From Amyloporia xantha (Eukaryota; Basidiomycota; Agaricomycetes; Polyporales; Adustoporiaceae): a stretch of 64,000 nucleotides of DNA. Positions within the stretch are counted from its first letter, which is position 1; each line of letters begins with the position of its first letter. This document shows positions 36,422 to 48,799 of this stretch, in pieces. Where the stretch lies: positions 1,674,001 to 1,738,000 of the forward strand of contig JAYKKR010000005.1 of NCBI GenBank assembly GCA_036971615.1. The letters run 5' to 3'. A program made the position numbers and the translations under genes. The notes under the pieces are model-generated. The model saw nothing but the letters and a program-made list of their open reading frames with translations. It was not told where the DNA came from and ran no database searches.

Positions 36422-39400
36422 CTAGGGCCATGCCAATGACAAGACAAACTTCATGTCTGCTACTTCCTGCTCATCTTCGATCAACACCTTCTGCGCCGGC
36501 TTCCTCTGGGCCACGTCCACCGGCGCACTCCGCACCGTCTTCTGGATCACGTCCGCATACTCTCGCATTGCCTGGAGCAACTCTGTCCCAGCACCGTCTT
36601 CGAACGCATAAAAGACGTCGACGTCATCCGTTGCTTGTAGCCCTGCGCGTTTCCGGAGTTTCTGGATGCGGTTCACAAGCTCCCGCGCGAGCCACTCGCT
36701 CTGCAGATCTGCATGCGCTTGGATATCCAGCCGCACAACGACGTCGTTGTCCGTATTTGTAGCGAATTGGACTTGACCTTCGACCGGTTCCGGGAGCTCG
36801 ATGTATCGCTGCACACTCAAGTCTCCTGCGACGAGCTGGATCCCGTCCACGGTTAGATTACCCGTCTGGACGTACGAGTATATGTCATCGCTCGACACGT
36901 TTGGAAGTGCTGCCTTGACACGTCCCAAGTCCTTGCGTAGCTTCTTGCCGAGTACAGCCCAGTCGGCGACCGCGCGGTAGCGTACACCGGCCAACTTCTC
37001 GTCGGACGTGAAGACAATGTCGCGCACATTGAGTTCTGACTGAATGTATCGCTGCAGCTCTCGCGCATCATCTAACCACTCTTGCTCGGCGTGGAACACC
37101 AACAACTCCCGCAATGGTGTCTGGTCAAGAGGTCAACACCAATGTCAGCGCTGAACTAAACTAAGCGTACCTTCAGGGAAAGGTTGTATCGCTCTCGAAT
37201 GTTACGTGTCAGCTCAATGACAGTCTGCATACGCTTCACTTTACGCTCAATGACAACATCAAAGTATTCTTCCTTGACTTGGGGAAAGGCGAGGAAGTGG
37301 ATGGATCGAACATCTCCTGCAGCGGGATCCTCAGGGATAAATGGTCGCAGTGCCTGGTAGACGTTCTCTGTCAGGAAGGGGGTGTATGATGACTAGCAAC
37401 GTGGGGAATTTCAGAACGGGCAAATTGCAGACTTCGATGATAGTCACTTACCATCGTCCTACAAAGCGTGAAGAGTGTCTCGAACAGGGTGTTCAGCGCC
37501 TTAACCGTATCCTCTTCGCCGTCCTCACCCTTCAGCCGCCTTCGGTTGAAGCGAATGTACCAATTCGTGAGCTCATCGATAAGGTCGAGCAGCCTAGGGA
37601 TGATGGTGTATAACCGGTATGCAGCCATTTCTACACGCACAAGTTGGATGAGCGACTGGCAACGCGCAAGGATCCAGCGGTCCATGACGTTCTGTGACAC
37701 GGGTGCGTGCGCGTCATACCGGAAGTCTCGGCCGGTGGTTTTCTTGAGCAACGCAGCTTGTCCGAGGAAGAATCGCATTCGCATTCAACCAAGGAAGCAA
37801 CACACGCGAGACGACCTCCCTCACGCCTTCTTCTCGGAAGCGCAGGTTGTCACCTCTGACAATGGGGGAATTGACGAGGAACATTCTGAGAACACGAGTC
37901 GTTTTAGGTACCTCATAGTGAGAGTTGGGAGCGATGCTCACCTTGTCGCATCAGCACCGTAAAGGTCGATGACGAGGTTTGGATCTGGATAATTCTTGAG
38001 ACTTTTACTCATTTTCTTACCGTCACTGAGCATACAATGTAGTGAATTTCAAGCCGAAGCAGTAAATGATTTATAACCAACGCTGCGAGTACGAGACCGT
38101 AGACGATAAGATTCTTCCAAGGCGCCGTGCCGAATAGATGCGTCGAGAGAACGAGGAGCGTGTAGAACCATCCACGCGTCTGGTCGATACCTTCTGAGAC
38201 GAAGTCAGCCGGGAATGTCCTGTCGAACGTCTCCCTGTTTTCGAACGGATAGTGGATCTGTGCGTAAGGCATACTATGCGCCACAGCGTAGAGACTGAGA
38301 ACGTGCATCAGATTGAAAAAAGTATGAACTAACCTGCCAGACTCAAACCAACAATCGAAGACTTCTTCGACCCGCTTCAGCTGACCCTTGCCTTGTTTTG
38401 ACGGAATAGTGATGTGGTCGATTTTGTCCCGGTGCAGATCTGTGATGCCCTTCACACCGGATAATGTCTCGAGCTCCTCTACTGAGCCAACGCACACGAT
38501 CTATTTTGAATAACAAATTGGTTAGATAATTTGATATAATGATGAGTATGTTCTGAAACATACCTCCTCCATGTCATCGCTGGCCCAAAGTGGGATTGGC
38601 GTACCCCAATACCGATTTCGCGAGATATTCCAATCACGGGCGTTGGCAAGCCAGTTTCCAAATCTGCCGTCGCCAACGCTCTGTGGTACCCTGCGTTTAC
38701 GTGAAGTGTCAATACAAGCACCTTGATCATAGCACTGACAATAGGACGCACCATCGTGTCTCCTTGTTGTTCGCAACCAGCTGGTCGACAATGGGAGTCA
38801 CTCTGACAAACCAGACGGGAATAGCACGATACAGCAAGGGCGTGCCCGATCTATAAAAATTCCCTCCTTCGGTCGCTGATCTTATGTTTCTTGGGGAGGA
38901 TGACTCACCGCCAACAGAATGGATACGAGTGGTTGATAGTAGATTGAACAATCAAACGGCCCTTTGCCTTCAACATCTTCTGAATGTCCTTGTCCGCCGC
39001 CTTGAATTAAATTTCATAAGCACAAGACGGAATGTTTGTATTTAAAAAACCGCCAGTACCTTCACGTGCTGGCCCACGAAATCGGGCACTTCTTGGGTGA
39101 AACGGCCTGCATCATCTATCGGACACGGCGGCATCTCCTCTGGAGTCAACACGCCATTCGCAATAGCTACGCGGTGATCATCCTCGCCGAAGGCAGGCGC
39201 CTGGTGGACGATACCGGTACCATCAGCATCGGTCACATATGTGTCCGTGAGCACTCGGAATGCTCGGTCTTCGAACTAGGATACGGGCGGGTCAGTCAAG
39301 TGGTAATATCACTGAGCATTAATTTACCTGCTCAGTGAAGTACTCAAAGAGAGGCACGTAACGCCAGCCTTTCATGTCGGCACCTTTGAAGGTACCGAGT

Positions 39401-40365
39401 TTCTTGAACTTAGCCTTCTTAGGATCCTTGTATAGCGTGCGCAGGAGACCCTCGTGGAGGATGAAGTTTTGGTCACGCTCTTGATCGTGAATCTTCACAT
39501 AGGAGAAATCCGGGTGGACACAAAGAGCAAGGTTAGATGGAAGTGTCCAGGGCGTCGTTGTCCAGGCCAACAGCGAAGTCTTTCGGTCGTCCACCAGAGG
39601 GAAGGACACGGTGACAGCAGGATCGCTGACATCTTTATAATTCTGACCTGCCTCGAAGTTGGACAGTGGGGTCAGGCACCCAGTAGAGTACGGCATGACC
39701 TTGAGGCCACGGTATACCATGCCCTTCTTGTAGAGCTCGCTAAACGCCCACCAAACACTCTCCATGAATGTGACATTGAGTGTCTTGTAGTCATTATCGA
39801 AGTCGATCCAACGACCCATGCGCTCAACGGTACGCCGCCATTCTGATGCATAGCGCATGACGATGGACCGACATTCCGCGTTGTAGGCAGCGATACCCAT
39901 CTTCATGACATCTTCACGCCCGGTGATGCCGAGCTTTTTGTCGATCTCGTGCTCGACGGGTAGCCCGTGCGTATCCCAACCGAAGCGTCGGGTGACATGG
40001 AACCCACTCGCGTGCGCATGCCTGGTCACGATGTCCTGCATTCATGAGCGATTCAACGACATTTAGCGCATGAGACATAATAATGAACAAGAATACCTAC
40101 CTTGATGGTTCCAGCAAGTAAATGGCCGTAATGCGGCAAGCCTGTCGCAAACGGTGGTCCATCATAGAACGAAAACTCTGGCCTGCCTTCAGAAAGCTTC
40201 AAACTGGTTTGAAAGGCATCTATCTCGCGCCAATACTCTAGGACTTTCTCCTCTTCTTTCGCAAAGTTGAAGGGCGCAGATACTGACAGTAATTTTGATT
40301 AGATGATATGTACCTATATGATCGAATAAATCGCCTACTCACAATCGTGCGCTGGGAAAGGCATA
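36422..40365 (-). CDS. ILS1: Cytosolic isoleucyl-tRNA synthetase (frame broken once)
   Basis: Thirteen exons from 40365 to 36422 (40365-40344, 40282-40101, 40035-39328, 39275-39060, 39000-38909, 38850-38752, 38690-38564, 38500-38334, 38273-38082, 38025-37942, 37885-37452, 37392-37171, 37120-36422) give about 1080 residues, close to yeast Ils1. Class I signatures are present: HYGH (the HIGH box) near residue 57 and KMSKS near 606. The CP1 editing domain ([28 protein letters not shown]) and the anticodon-binding part ([11 protein letters not shown]) are also clear. It charges tRNA-Ile in the cytosol. Exon 11 holds one base too many: after LLPWLNA the frame must shift near 37780-37790, at the tandem AATGCGAATGCG, to reach [12 protein letters not shown]. 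All other junctions are in phase. Since the gene is essential, a sequence error or a defective allele is likely. Confidence 0.93.
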
Positions 40366-40808
40366 TTGGCTCTTCTGAGCTTTCCCCTATCCACAGCTGG
40401 GATTTTATAGAGAAAGGTTGGCTCTAGAGTCAGAACACAGCGTTCAAGAGGTTATGTCAGTGAGATGACTCGAGTCTGCACGCCAAAAGATCATGGGCAG
40501 TAGGCGCCCGCTCACGATCACCAGGCTCGGTTCTAGCCGAGACCTAGAAATCCCAGGCGAAGTGTTGTAGGGGAGTTCACGGTTTCAGAGACGTGATCTC
40601 GCAGGCGAATCACGAGAAATCGTGACTTGGATGGTTCCCCGAAATCCTCCAGAAATGTCCTTTTTAGCAATATCCGGTGCGGGCGCCTATCTCGCACCCA
40701 CCCAACGCTGACGGGCTGACGGCGCCCCTGTCGTCGACTCTTCCTCCTCCGTCGCTCCTTGGGTCCTCACGGCAACACTCTTTCGATGGTCTAAACTAGC
40801 TTCCAGTA
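40366..40808. other. Divergent spacer between ILS1 and the Crypton
   Basis: It contains the ILS1 promoter and probably the 5' boundary of the recombinase element. A GC-rich block lies at 40500-40750. I could not identify a terminal repeat. Confidence 0.4.
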
Positions 40809-43800
40809 ATGAACTCTACCGAAGATTCTCTTTGTAATATAGATCCAGAACTTAGAGGGCCGAACTTGAACATCCATCAGACTGTTCTCCGAGAAGGACA
40901 GATTGGGCCGTTGCGAACCACCAACGGCCTGAAACTGAACCGTTCACATGGTATGTCAATACACTGATCTTCTTTGAGCTTATGATACCGATTTGGGTGT
41001 GATTTGACTCACGCGCTCCGCAGGACCTTGTGCAGCGCCGGGCAGTCACGCTACTCGGGCTTCCTCCGTATAGTAAGTGTTTGTCCTCGTATTGGACGCC
41101 GTCTAACTCGGGTGCAGTGCGGCACTCAAGGTGCCCCAACTGAAAGCTAAACTCCGTGAGCGGGGTCTACCGTGCAGCGGCCGGAAGGATAGCCTCGTGC
41201 AACGGCTTGAGGCTGATGACGAGGCAAGCGCAATTGAGCCGAGGTGAGTTCAACTGCAAAGATCAAATCCGCTACTTATTCCCAGCGGCTGCAGGCCTCC
41301 AACGGAACGTGTGCGCTCGCCGATTGAACAGCGATCTGCAAGTGATCAGTTCAATATCAGCTTAGGTAGCGTTGAGCACGATGTCAGTGCACTGCATGAT
41401 TCGTTTGGACGCGGATTCACGGGCACGGCTGAGGAAGAGGAGGATGAAGACGACAGGGATGACGATGGTGACGAAGATGGTGAAATAGCTGCAGAGCGCA
41501 GCATCAATGCGATGGATGTTGATCAAGGTGCCGGTATGAGACTCTTTCATTCACTCCGTCATGAGCAAATTGTGATGCTGTGCTAGTGCCGGGGGCTGAT
41601 ACTGCTCAGCCTGCGAAATCATGGGTGGATACTTTTATCTTTGACACCCGACGCAAGAGTGGAAGGCAGACAGAGAGCAGTGTCCTACGGCTTTGGAAGG
41701 TAGTTCTGTTTTACGACTACTCTTCACAATGTGCATATACTAATCTTCTTCAGAGCTGGTGTCGCCAAGCTCTTCTATCGGGCACAATCACTGATGAGGT
41801 AATCGATGCGAATCATATTATCGAGTACCTGAAGTTCGCAGCAACGCGCAACTTGCTAACGAGCCGCGGTCATGAACGCGGAACCGCACAACGTCTGAGC
41901 CCAGTATGTTTGATTTATTGGTTGAAACGGGCCCTGTATGCCAATGTACATTGTAGTCATCTCTCAAAAAAATCTTGACCATGCTTGGACGTGTGCGCCG
42001 GCGTCAAGTTGATGACAATCCATCACTAGAGCAAACACGACCCGCAATGACAAATCGCACAACAGACTTTCACAAGGCACTCATGATACAAGCACAACGA
42101 TTACGTCTTGAGTAGGTGACACTGACATCTCATGCTCAGCAAATATTAATCTCAATTACAGGACGGAGGAGTTTGATGTGACAGCCAACACTATACTTGA
42201 TTCTCAAATACTCCCTCTGCATTTCGAGGAGGTGAAGACAGCAATCTTCATGCAATTGGATCAACGTCAGTAGTCCTTTGTCACACCTGCTCATATAGAG
42301 TACTTATCATATTGTCAGTTCCATCTATCATTAAGGCCCACTTCTGCTGGACATGGCAATGTACCACACTCAATCGTGGTGATGAGCTGATTAACCTGCT
42401 GTTGTGTTGTATACAGCCACATCGCATCTTTATTCCTGACTACACGACTGTTGACGGTCGAAGGAGTGGAACAGGTCGCTATGCCTTTGGAGTACTCTCT
42501 CTATATCATGAGACCAAAGTTGCAAAACCAGGTGTAAGGCCTACAGTAGTGGCTATTCTCTTTGTCTAATTTCTTTTCTCTCTTCTCTTTTTCCAGCAAC
42601 AAGAACCAGACTACAACTTTGCACTACCCCATCGGGATCCACTCCGATGCTCTGTTGGAGCCCTCGCAATGCTTCTCCACTTTATGTTTGATCAAGAGCA
42701 GTTACTGGAAACCAGCACAGACTGGGACTGGTCACGAGCTTCCACCTGGCGCAAGGTTACTTTGTGTTTGAGCTCCCATGTGATTAAACATTACTGAGAC
42801 AACTTGAAGGTAAAACTTGTATATGGGAAGAAAGTAGGGAAACCATGCAGTCCCGATGCCATCCGTAAAATGTATGCAAAATTCCTCGAATCAACTAGCA
42901 TCAAATCCACAAAGAAGCTGCATTTGGCGAGACGCACAATGCCAGGTGTTCTTGAAGACATGGGGTAAGAAATTTTGTGCCCTGTTTCCTAGTGTCTACA
43001 TTCATTTATCTAATCCTAGTGTCAACATGGATGAAATTGATGGAGTAGGCCACTGGACTGGGAACACTAGACGAGAGGTCTACGCTTCAAAGATACCCAA
43101 ATCGGTATGTTTCCCCTTACTCAACATGGCTAAATTGCTTCAAGCTTAACCTCTAATGTCTAGGCTGTCACTGCCCTTGCTGGGTTTTATGTAGGAGAGC
43201 AGTATCATGTTCCATGGGCAACCGTAGATGTCCCAGTCGAGTTACAAGCTCAGTTGTTCCCTTTCGTTGAAGAAGCTTTATTACACCTGAAGGCAAAGGG
43301 AGCAACTAATCACGGAACCATCAACTTTCTCGAGCTGCTACAGCAGCTCCGACCATATTTCTGGCGGGTAAATTATGTCATATGTATGTTGTCACCACCT
43401 CCGAAGCTAATGAATGATCACTAGGCTGTCGCGGCAATTCACGAGGTATTCCCCGACTCAGCCCTTTTCAAACGTCTCGCAATCCTACAAAACGAAGATG
43501 CTCGCATCTTCCTCGCTCGATGGCCCTTACTGCGGCAAGCAATGGAGCGCGAACATCAAGAGGCACTCAATACGGCCATGTCATTCAACGAGAGTGCTAC
43601 GCAGAGCGCGTTCATAGCATTGTCAGCCCGTCAGCTGAGCATTGAATCGTCTCTTGGCCAGCAATCCCAACAACTCAATGTTTTGACCCGGCGTACATCT
43701 CACTTCTCACCGTCAAAACAGACTCAATTTCTTCCTTCAGTAGCACTTCCATCTACGCCGCCGTCTCAATTTAGCCAGCTCAGCCGACCGTCAACGCCGC

Positions 43801-44734
43801 CTCACTGCCAGTGTCATAATTGTCTTGGCATGATGCACTCGGCACTTGGTGCAATGCCTCTGAGTCCGACTTCACCAACACGATCGCGTCTACAGCCTGT
43901 TTCATATGAAGAAACTGATTTTCAATTCAGCCGCAGCAGGGAGGAAGTCCCGCCGCCGCAAGATGTCTCGCTGCAAGATGTCTTACCGCAACGTGCGTTA
44001 TTCACAGATTCCGCACCGCCATCAATCACTATTGATGGACCGGCCACGTTGACACCAATTGTCGTGGTTGCCGGGCCAAACAATCTTCGCTATCACGTTC
44101 TTCCTCTTGCTGCGGCAATGAACCCGGTGCGGACGATCTTCGACCCAATCCTGCCTGACGTGGCAGCATTCCATGCTGCACAGAGTGGTCGAGTACCTCA
44201 AGCATATCCGAGGTTCACGACGGCCAACTGCTCATGGGCAGCCATCTTCGGAATGATTCAGCGGCCCGAAGTGCTGTGGCAGTCTTGGGCACCTGCCACG
44301 TTGGGTGATTATGCAAGCATCCAGGACCTTTGGAATGTCTGGGCAGAGGGAGCTCAGGTTGCAGGTGTCGGACGGAAGCCCCCTCTTCGCGATGTGGAGA
44401 CAGAATGGGGCAGCCGAAAGAACAAAGCGACGAACAAGGGCAAGCAGCCCGGGTGGAGACCTCACAACAGCGACGCGGTATGCTGAATTGCGAAGCCTTT
44501 TTGTGTGCGCCGTTTTGCTGAAGTGTGCTCAATTAGGCTAGACAACGCTGGTCACAATTCAACTTCTTTGTGACCCGTGTCGAGAGTGCGATCGACTCTG
44601 GGAAGACCGCGTCAGAGGCTGTCGCTGAACTCGAATGTGAACGCGGGAGCCTCTCGCTCTGTCAATTCCGTAAAAAACTACAGCCAAAGAGGAAGAAGAA
44701 TGGCCTCCAGGACAAGACCAGTACTTCGGCCTGA
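40809..44734 (+). CDS. Crypton-type tyrosine recombinase with SAP and GCR1_C
   Basis: A multi-exon gene; exons 1-6 are 40809-40950, 41024-41072, 41118-41243, 41286-41527, 41587-41699 and 41754-41903, and at least seven more follow to 44734. It opens with a SAP DNA-binding domain (LKVPQLKAKLRERGLPCSG then a basic helix), then an acidic run. The recombinase core follows: TLNRGDELINLLL (first catalytic Arg), HLARRTMPG (H-x-x-R), GVGHWTGNTRREVY (third-position His and nucleophile Tyr). The C-terminus has a GCR1_C-like DNA-binding domain (SIQDLWNVWAEG ... EWGSRKNK ... RQRWSQF). Together these features define fungal Cryptons, DNA transposons that move with a tyrosine recombinase. No stop or frameshift was met in any exon, so it could be active or domesticated. 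Confidence 0.8.
40809..44734 (+). mobile_element. Crypton-like element, ends not resolved
   Basis: The element core is the recombinase gene. Cryptons lack long terminal repeats and leave only short direct repeats, so the ends cannot be fixed by eye. The repeat-rich stretch at 44990-45445 may lie inside its 3' part or be the neighbouring DNA. Confidence 0.6.
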
Positions 44735-44989
44735 TCCCCGTTGAGCGAGAAGGACGACGGGTCACGGCAGTATAATAGTATATTTCTTACGTTAATTGCT
44801 ACCCTACGGTTTATACTAACGACAACAACATCAGTGCGTCCGTAAACGCTCCCCGTCGTGAGTCCTAGTGTATATACTACTACCATTACTGCTGGTACCG
44901 GCTCCTTAGTCACTCTTTTAGTAGCTTATTATACTCATAGATCCATCTTTTAAAATCCTGTCCTACTGAAAATACATACATTGAGTCCA

Positions 44990-45175
44990 CCCCCTTGTAC
45001 ATGCGATATCGCGGCAAACGTCGTGAGGAGGAGAGCGTCAAGGGCGAGGTTTCAACCTCTGAGTCGGTGGCTCGCGAGCACGTCCTACAAGTCGACGTTG
45101 CGCGATGCATGCCCTGCCAAGACACCCCCTCATGCATGCGATATCGCGCCGTACGTCGCGAGGAGGAGAGAGCGT
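44990..45175. repeat. Degenerate tandem duplication, about 135-base period
   Basis: The core ATGCGATATCGCG, followed by a CGTCG block and GAGGAGGAGAG, appears at about 45001-45035 and again at about 45136-45170, with diverged sequence after each copy. Each core carries the palindrome CGATATCG. Confidence 0.6.
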
Positions 45176-45293
45176 TGGCGGCGGCGAGGGTTCTTGAATC
45201 GGCTCGGAGGTGGAAGCGAGCGCCTTCGGACAAGTCGACACGCGCCCGCCAAAAGTCGTGAACGTTTGCGTGATCCGAGGGCGAAGAATCGTG

Positions 45294-45390
45294 AACCCGC
45301 GCGAGACTTTGCCTGCGAAATCGTGATTCTCCCCCAGACGCGAGACAAAAATCGTGAACCGAGCGTGAATTCGGGCAAAGTCTGCGCGGG
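45294..45390. repeat. Inverted repeat, about 17-base arms
   Basis: The arm at 45294-45311 (CCCGCGCGAGACTTTGCC) is matched on the opposite strand by 45374-45390, with a one-base indel. The loop holds several copies of the motif ATCGTGA. Confidence 0.65.
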
Positions 45391-45408
45391 CGCTTGACGC
45401 CTCGCGCG

Positions 45409-45442
45409 CGTGAACCGGGTGTGAACAGGCGCCCGGTTCACG
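45409..45442. repeat. Perfect 11-bp inverted repeat (hairpin)
   Basis: CGTGAACCGGG at 45409-45419 and its exact complement at 45432-45442 enclose a 12-base loop that repeats GTGAAC. It belongs to the same cluster of CGTGAAC motifs as the larger inverted repeat upstream. Confidence 0.75.
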
Positions 45443-45813
45443 ATACTTCTCTTGAGACCGCAGATCGCACGTGCTGCATCCTTTCCCCGTAATCTCCACC
45501 CAAGTCCGAGTCTCACTCTCCTCTCACCAATTCCAATTTCATGAACACCCTACTTCCTTCCTCTTAATTGAGTCATTTGCAGAGGGAAGTGTATACATCT
45601 GTGAGTCACATTCTCCTTCCGCACGAAATGACTAAGTGTCGCCGGTGATGCATGTATTCTACTTCTAAGTTCTAACCTGGTGCTTTACGTCTTCTGCAGG
45701 TTGTTATTACCACCCACAATCAACGGCGGTTGTGTAATAATACTGCATACACCAGTCAAGTGGAATCTTGCGCTACGCTTGCAACACTAAACGGTCCCTT
45801 GAGTCGTAACGCG

Positions 45814-47671
45814 ATGTCCTCTTACACATACGTTGACACACCGAATCCGAATCTCGTCAGTAATAACCTACTCTGTACACCTACGTATACGTATTGACAC
45901 ATCCACGTCAAGGTGTGCTGTGTTTGCAGGTATGGCTGCTAGTTCCAGACCCCTTTGCCTCCATCTTATGCGCGCAAAGGGCTCCATTTGTCGATCCATG
46001 TACTACCCGCACGTGCTGCCATACATTCTGCTACGAGTGTATCGCTCGTGCCATAACCATTTCTCGTCAATGTCCAATTGACCGATGTCCCCTCACACTT
46101 CACGATCTGGCCTCGGCTGATCCCCTGATTCGCAATGTGCGTGACTTCACATAATAATAAATGGCACACGGACTAAGTCGTATCACCCGGCAGCTTGTGG
46201 ACGAGATGATTGTCGAGTGTCCACACCGTGAGGCAGGCTGCACATATACCTGTCAAAGGCTGCTGTTAGCAGCACATTTGAATGATTCATGTGAATTTGT
46301 GGAAGTAACTTGTTCGCATGAAGGATGCGACGAGCCAATCCTACGCAAGAATGTTGCTGCTCACACACACGCCATCCCAGAAGACGCTGACACAGCATTA
46401 CATACCGTAGCGTCCGATGTGAGGATCTTGACATGGTCTGAAAACGTATAGGCTTACACACTCGTGGTTGTAGGTTACTCAACCCCCTTCCACTGCGGAA
46501 AGTAGTCAAGCCTCACCGTCGGCGGCCACTGTCTCAGGGCTGCCTAATGACTCACTGGCGTCAGAAAATGCCTTGCTTCGCCTCCGTATATCCGCTTTGG
46601 AAGGCGTCGTAAACGTGCTGCGACAAGAGATGCAAGCCGTGCAGCGTGCCCTCGGACCATGGTATCGGGCTGAAGACTCCAGCTTGACAAACATTGATCA
46701 CAATGAGGCGAGCAGACCAGCTGACTTGTCTGTTGCGGTGCCTCCTAGCGAAGCGCCTGCCACTCTGAATGCCTCAACTTCATTACCCCTTTCGCCTTCT
46801 CGATTAGCTAGCCAACGGGAGAACAGGCCTTCCCCAACACATGAAACCTCAGCAGACATTGACCTGTCGTCCTACTTCCCTCCAGCAGATGAGGAGGACG
46901 TATACTCCCCAGAGTTTCTGCAGTCGTCTTCACAGTCAAATGTTCCATCTCAGTCGCGACGCCACAGTATGGGTCCACCGCTCCCATCAAGAAGTCAGCG
47001 AGGCCATCAGACGCCTTCACAGGCTCAGCCAGTAAACACCCATACTCATTCCTCGTATACCAACGCGTACGCCTCTACCCCACCGTTTAATCCCACTGGC
47101 TACACAGGAGGACCTTCCGTTTTCTCGCCACTGATCCCCTACGCGGGCCCTCCTGCAGCTTTCTCTCCTCCCCCACTCTCTGTACCACCTCTGGATCCCA
47201 CTACACCTCTGCCCACCACGCTCGCCTCATTCCATGGCACAATGGTTTCCCTCGCGGGTGCTCTAGGCGCGCTATCCAGTACCCGTGCGCAGGATGCTCT
47301 GTATACTGGCGAAGAACTGAGGAGCGTGAAGGCCGGGATGCACGGCCTCCGCATGCAGGTGCGTCCCCAGTCATCGTCCCTCCCCTTCCTACTACTTACT
47401 CCGAGTCACTCATGGTACCTTGCCGCCGTAGCTACATGACGTTATGACTACACGCCCCACCTCAACCACGTTCAATCCCTCTACAGGTCCCATCGGAGGC
47501 GGCTCAGCTAGTGCTGAAGGCGGTGGTTTAGGGAACATGGGAATTGGCGGGGAACCGCCATGGCTGCCGTACGGACCACGCGCCTTTGATCCACAGTCTC
47601 GACCTCCGCCAATGTCGACCAAGTTTCATCCACAAATGTTCCCGTATACACAATCGTCGACGAAGCTCTGA
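45814..47671 (+). CDS. RING plus TRAF-type zinc-finger protein
   Basis: Five exons (45814-45855, 45930-46136, 46194-46418, 46474-47358, 47432-47671) encode 532 residues. The N-terminus has a RING-like module (PCTTRTCCHTFCYECI ... CPIDRCPL) followed by TRAF-type zinc fingers (ECPHREAGCTYTCQR, CEFVEVTCSHEGC, H-x3-H). A helix at about 200-220 (LLRLRISALEGVV) may form a coiled coil. The rest is a long disordered Pro/Ser-rich tail. It probably acts as an E3 ubiquitin ligase or scaffold. The first RING Cys pair is degenerate: only one Cys (C-A-Q-R) where C-x-x-C is expected, so zinc site 1 may be weak. The intron after residue 158 has two possible donors, 18 bases apart and both in frame. Confidence 0.75.
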
Positions 47672-48130
47672 ATTTTAGTTTAGGCGACATACAATATTTT
47701 GGTCAATAGAGACAGGGGACTCCGACTCGTCACCCGCAAGGAAGCCCACCTTGTACCACGTATTCATTGTTGGTGATGATGCAAAAGGCTTCAACTGCAG
47801 CGGGCGTTGCAGGGTGATACTTGTTGATTGTTACCTGTATGTACTAAATAACACTCCTCGTTCCTTCTGCTCACGACATGGTATAAACGGTGAAGTGCCT
47901 TTGGTATGAAATTCATGTGGTATCATTTCGCAAATTCAGCGATAACTGAAACGACATAAGTAGACCACTTGGAATGCTATTTATTTTAAAGAACGCACAA
48001 TGCAATAGGCCCAAAGTGCCGCTCACAGCTCTATTACGCAGTTGTCATCCGAGCTCAAAGAGGATTTGAACAGGCTCATTTGCACATGGTGGACACTGAC
48101 AACTTGGCGGAGTATGCAGGCGCCCAGTAA
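47672..48130. other. Intergenic, nothing recognised
   Basis: AT-rich after the RING/TRAF stop. No repeats or coding signal recognised. Confidence 0.4.
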
Positions 48131-48435
48131 CGTGTCAATTGGGAATCGGCGGAGGTAGCCAGCAGGCTGCGCAGCCTTGTAAATCTGCAGAACTACGACC
48201 ACCTACATGACCTCCACTGCTCCTTGGCGGAATATCTACTCACAAAACACAAGACATTCAACCGTAGTAAGATCATGCATTCTCAGTGGGACGACCTCAG
48301 GCTTTCAAGCTACATTCAGGAGCATTTTGGACTCGGAGATGTATTGGTAAGAAGCCATGCATCAAGCGTCATATTAACTATCACGATCTGGCCTCGCAGA
48401 GTGATATCTTCGCCGAGCTATGCTTATACGACTAG
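48131..48435 (+). pseudogene. Gene remnant with in-frame stop
   Basis: An open frame from 48131 reads a helical, charged protein (residues such as EVASRLRSLVNLQNY and SLAEYLLTKHKTFN). A good GT-AG intron (48347-48399) joins it in frame to a segment reading SDIFAELCLYD, which ends in TAG at 48433-48435. Beyond that stop the frame stays open and protein-like for about 18 codons. There is no clear start. The family is not recognised; it looks like the leftover of a once longer gene. Confidence 0.3.
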
Positions 48436-48799
48436 CGGGAACATATACTGGATTTCGAGATCACTTCAGAACATCCACAGAACTGGATATAACTTCGAAT
48501 GTTGCTTGGATATCCTTCAAGACGATGTCATCCTCACGCTGCAAGATGAAGGAAATGTCCGAGCCTACTCTGGCGTTAATCGAAGTGGTACATAGTCGTA
48601 GGCGATGACAGGAGATAATCATGCGGTGCTTGCAAGGTAAGTACTATCCACCCGTGATTTGTCTCGTCAAAAATATTGAGGAATACTCTAGTCACAGTAT
48701 ATACAGCAGCCCAAACTTACGATACTGCCTCAGTCCTCAACCAAACCTGTATCCATATCTTCCCTGTGTCCGTGGACGGGACGGAAAAACAGATTCAGC
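48436..48799. other. Spacer before the F-box/LRR gene
   Basis: Presumed promoter. Nothing else recognised beyond the short open tail of the upstream remnant. Confidence 0.35.

Larger units (their letters stand above)
44735..45813. other. Repeat-rich intergenic region
   Basis: Downstream of the recombinase stop. Besides the repeats listed separately there is no supported gene. The last 300 bases are the presumed promoter and leader of the RING/TRAF gene. Confidence 0.45.

Noticed and set aside
45897..46081. Alternate frame over the RING exon
   Set aside because: It lacks the PCTTRTCCHTFC pattern, which lies in the frame spliced from 45814.
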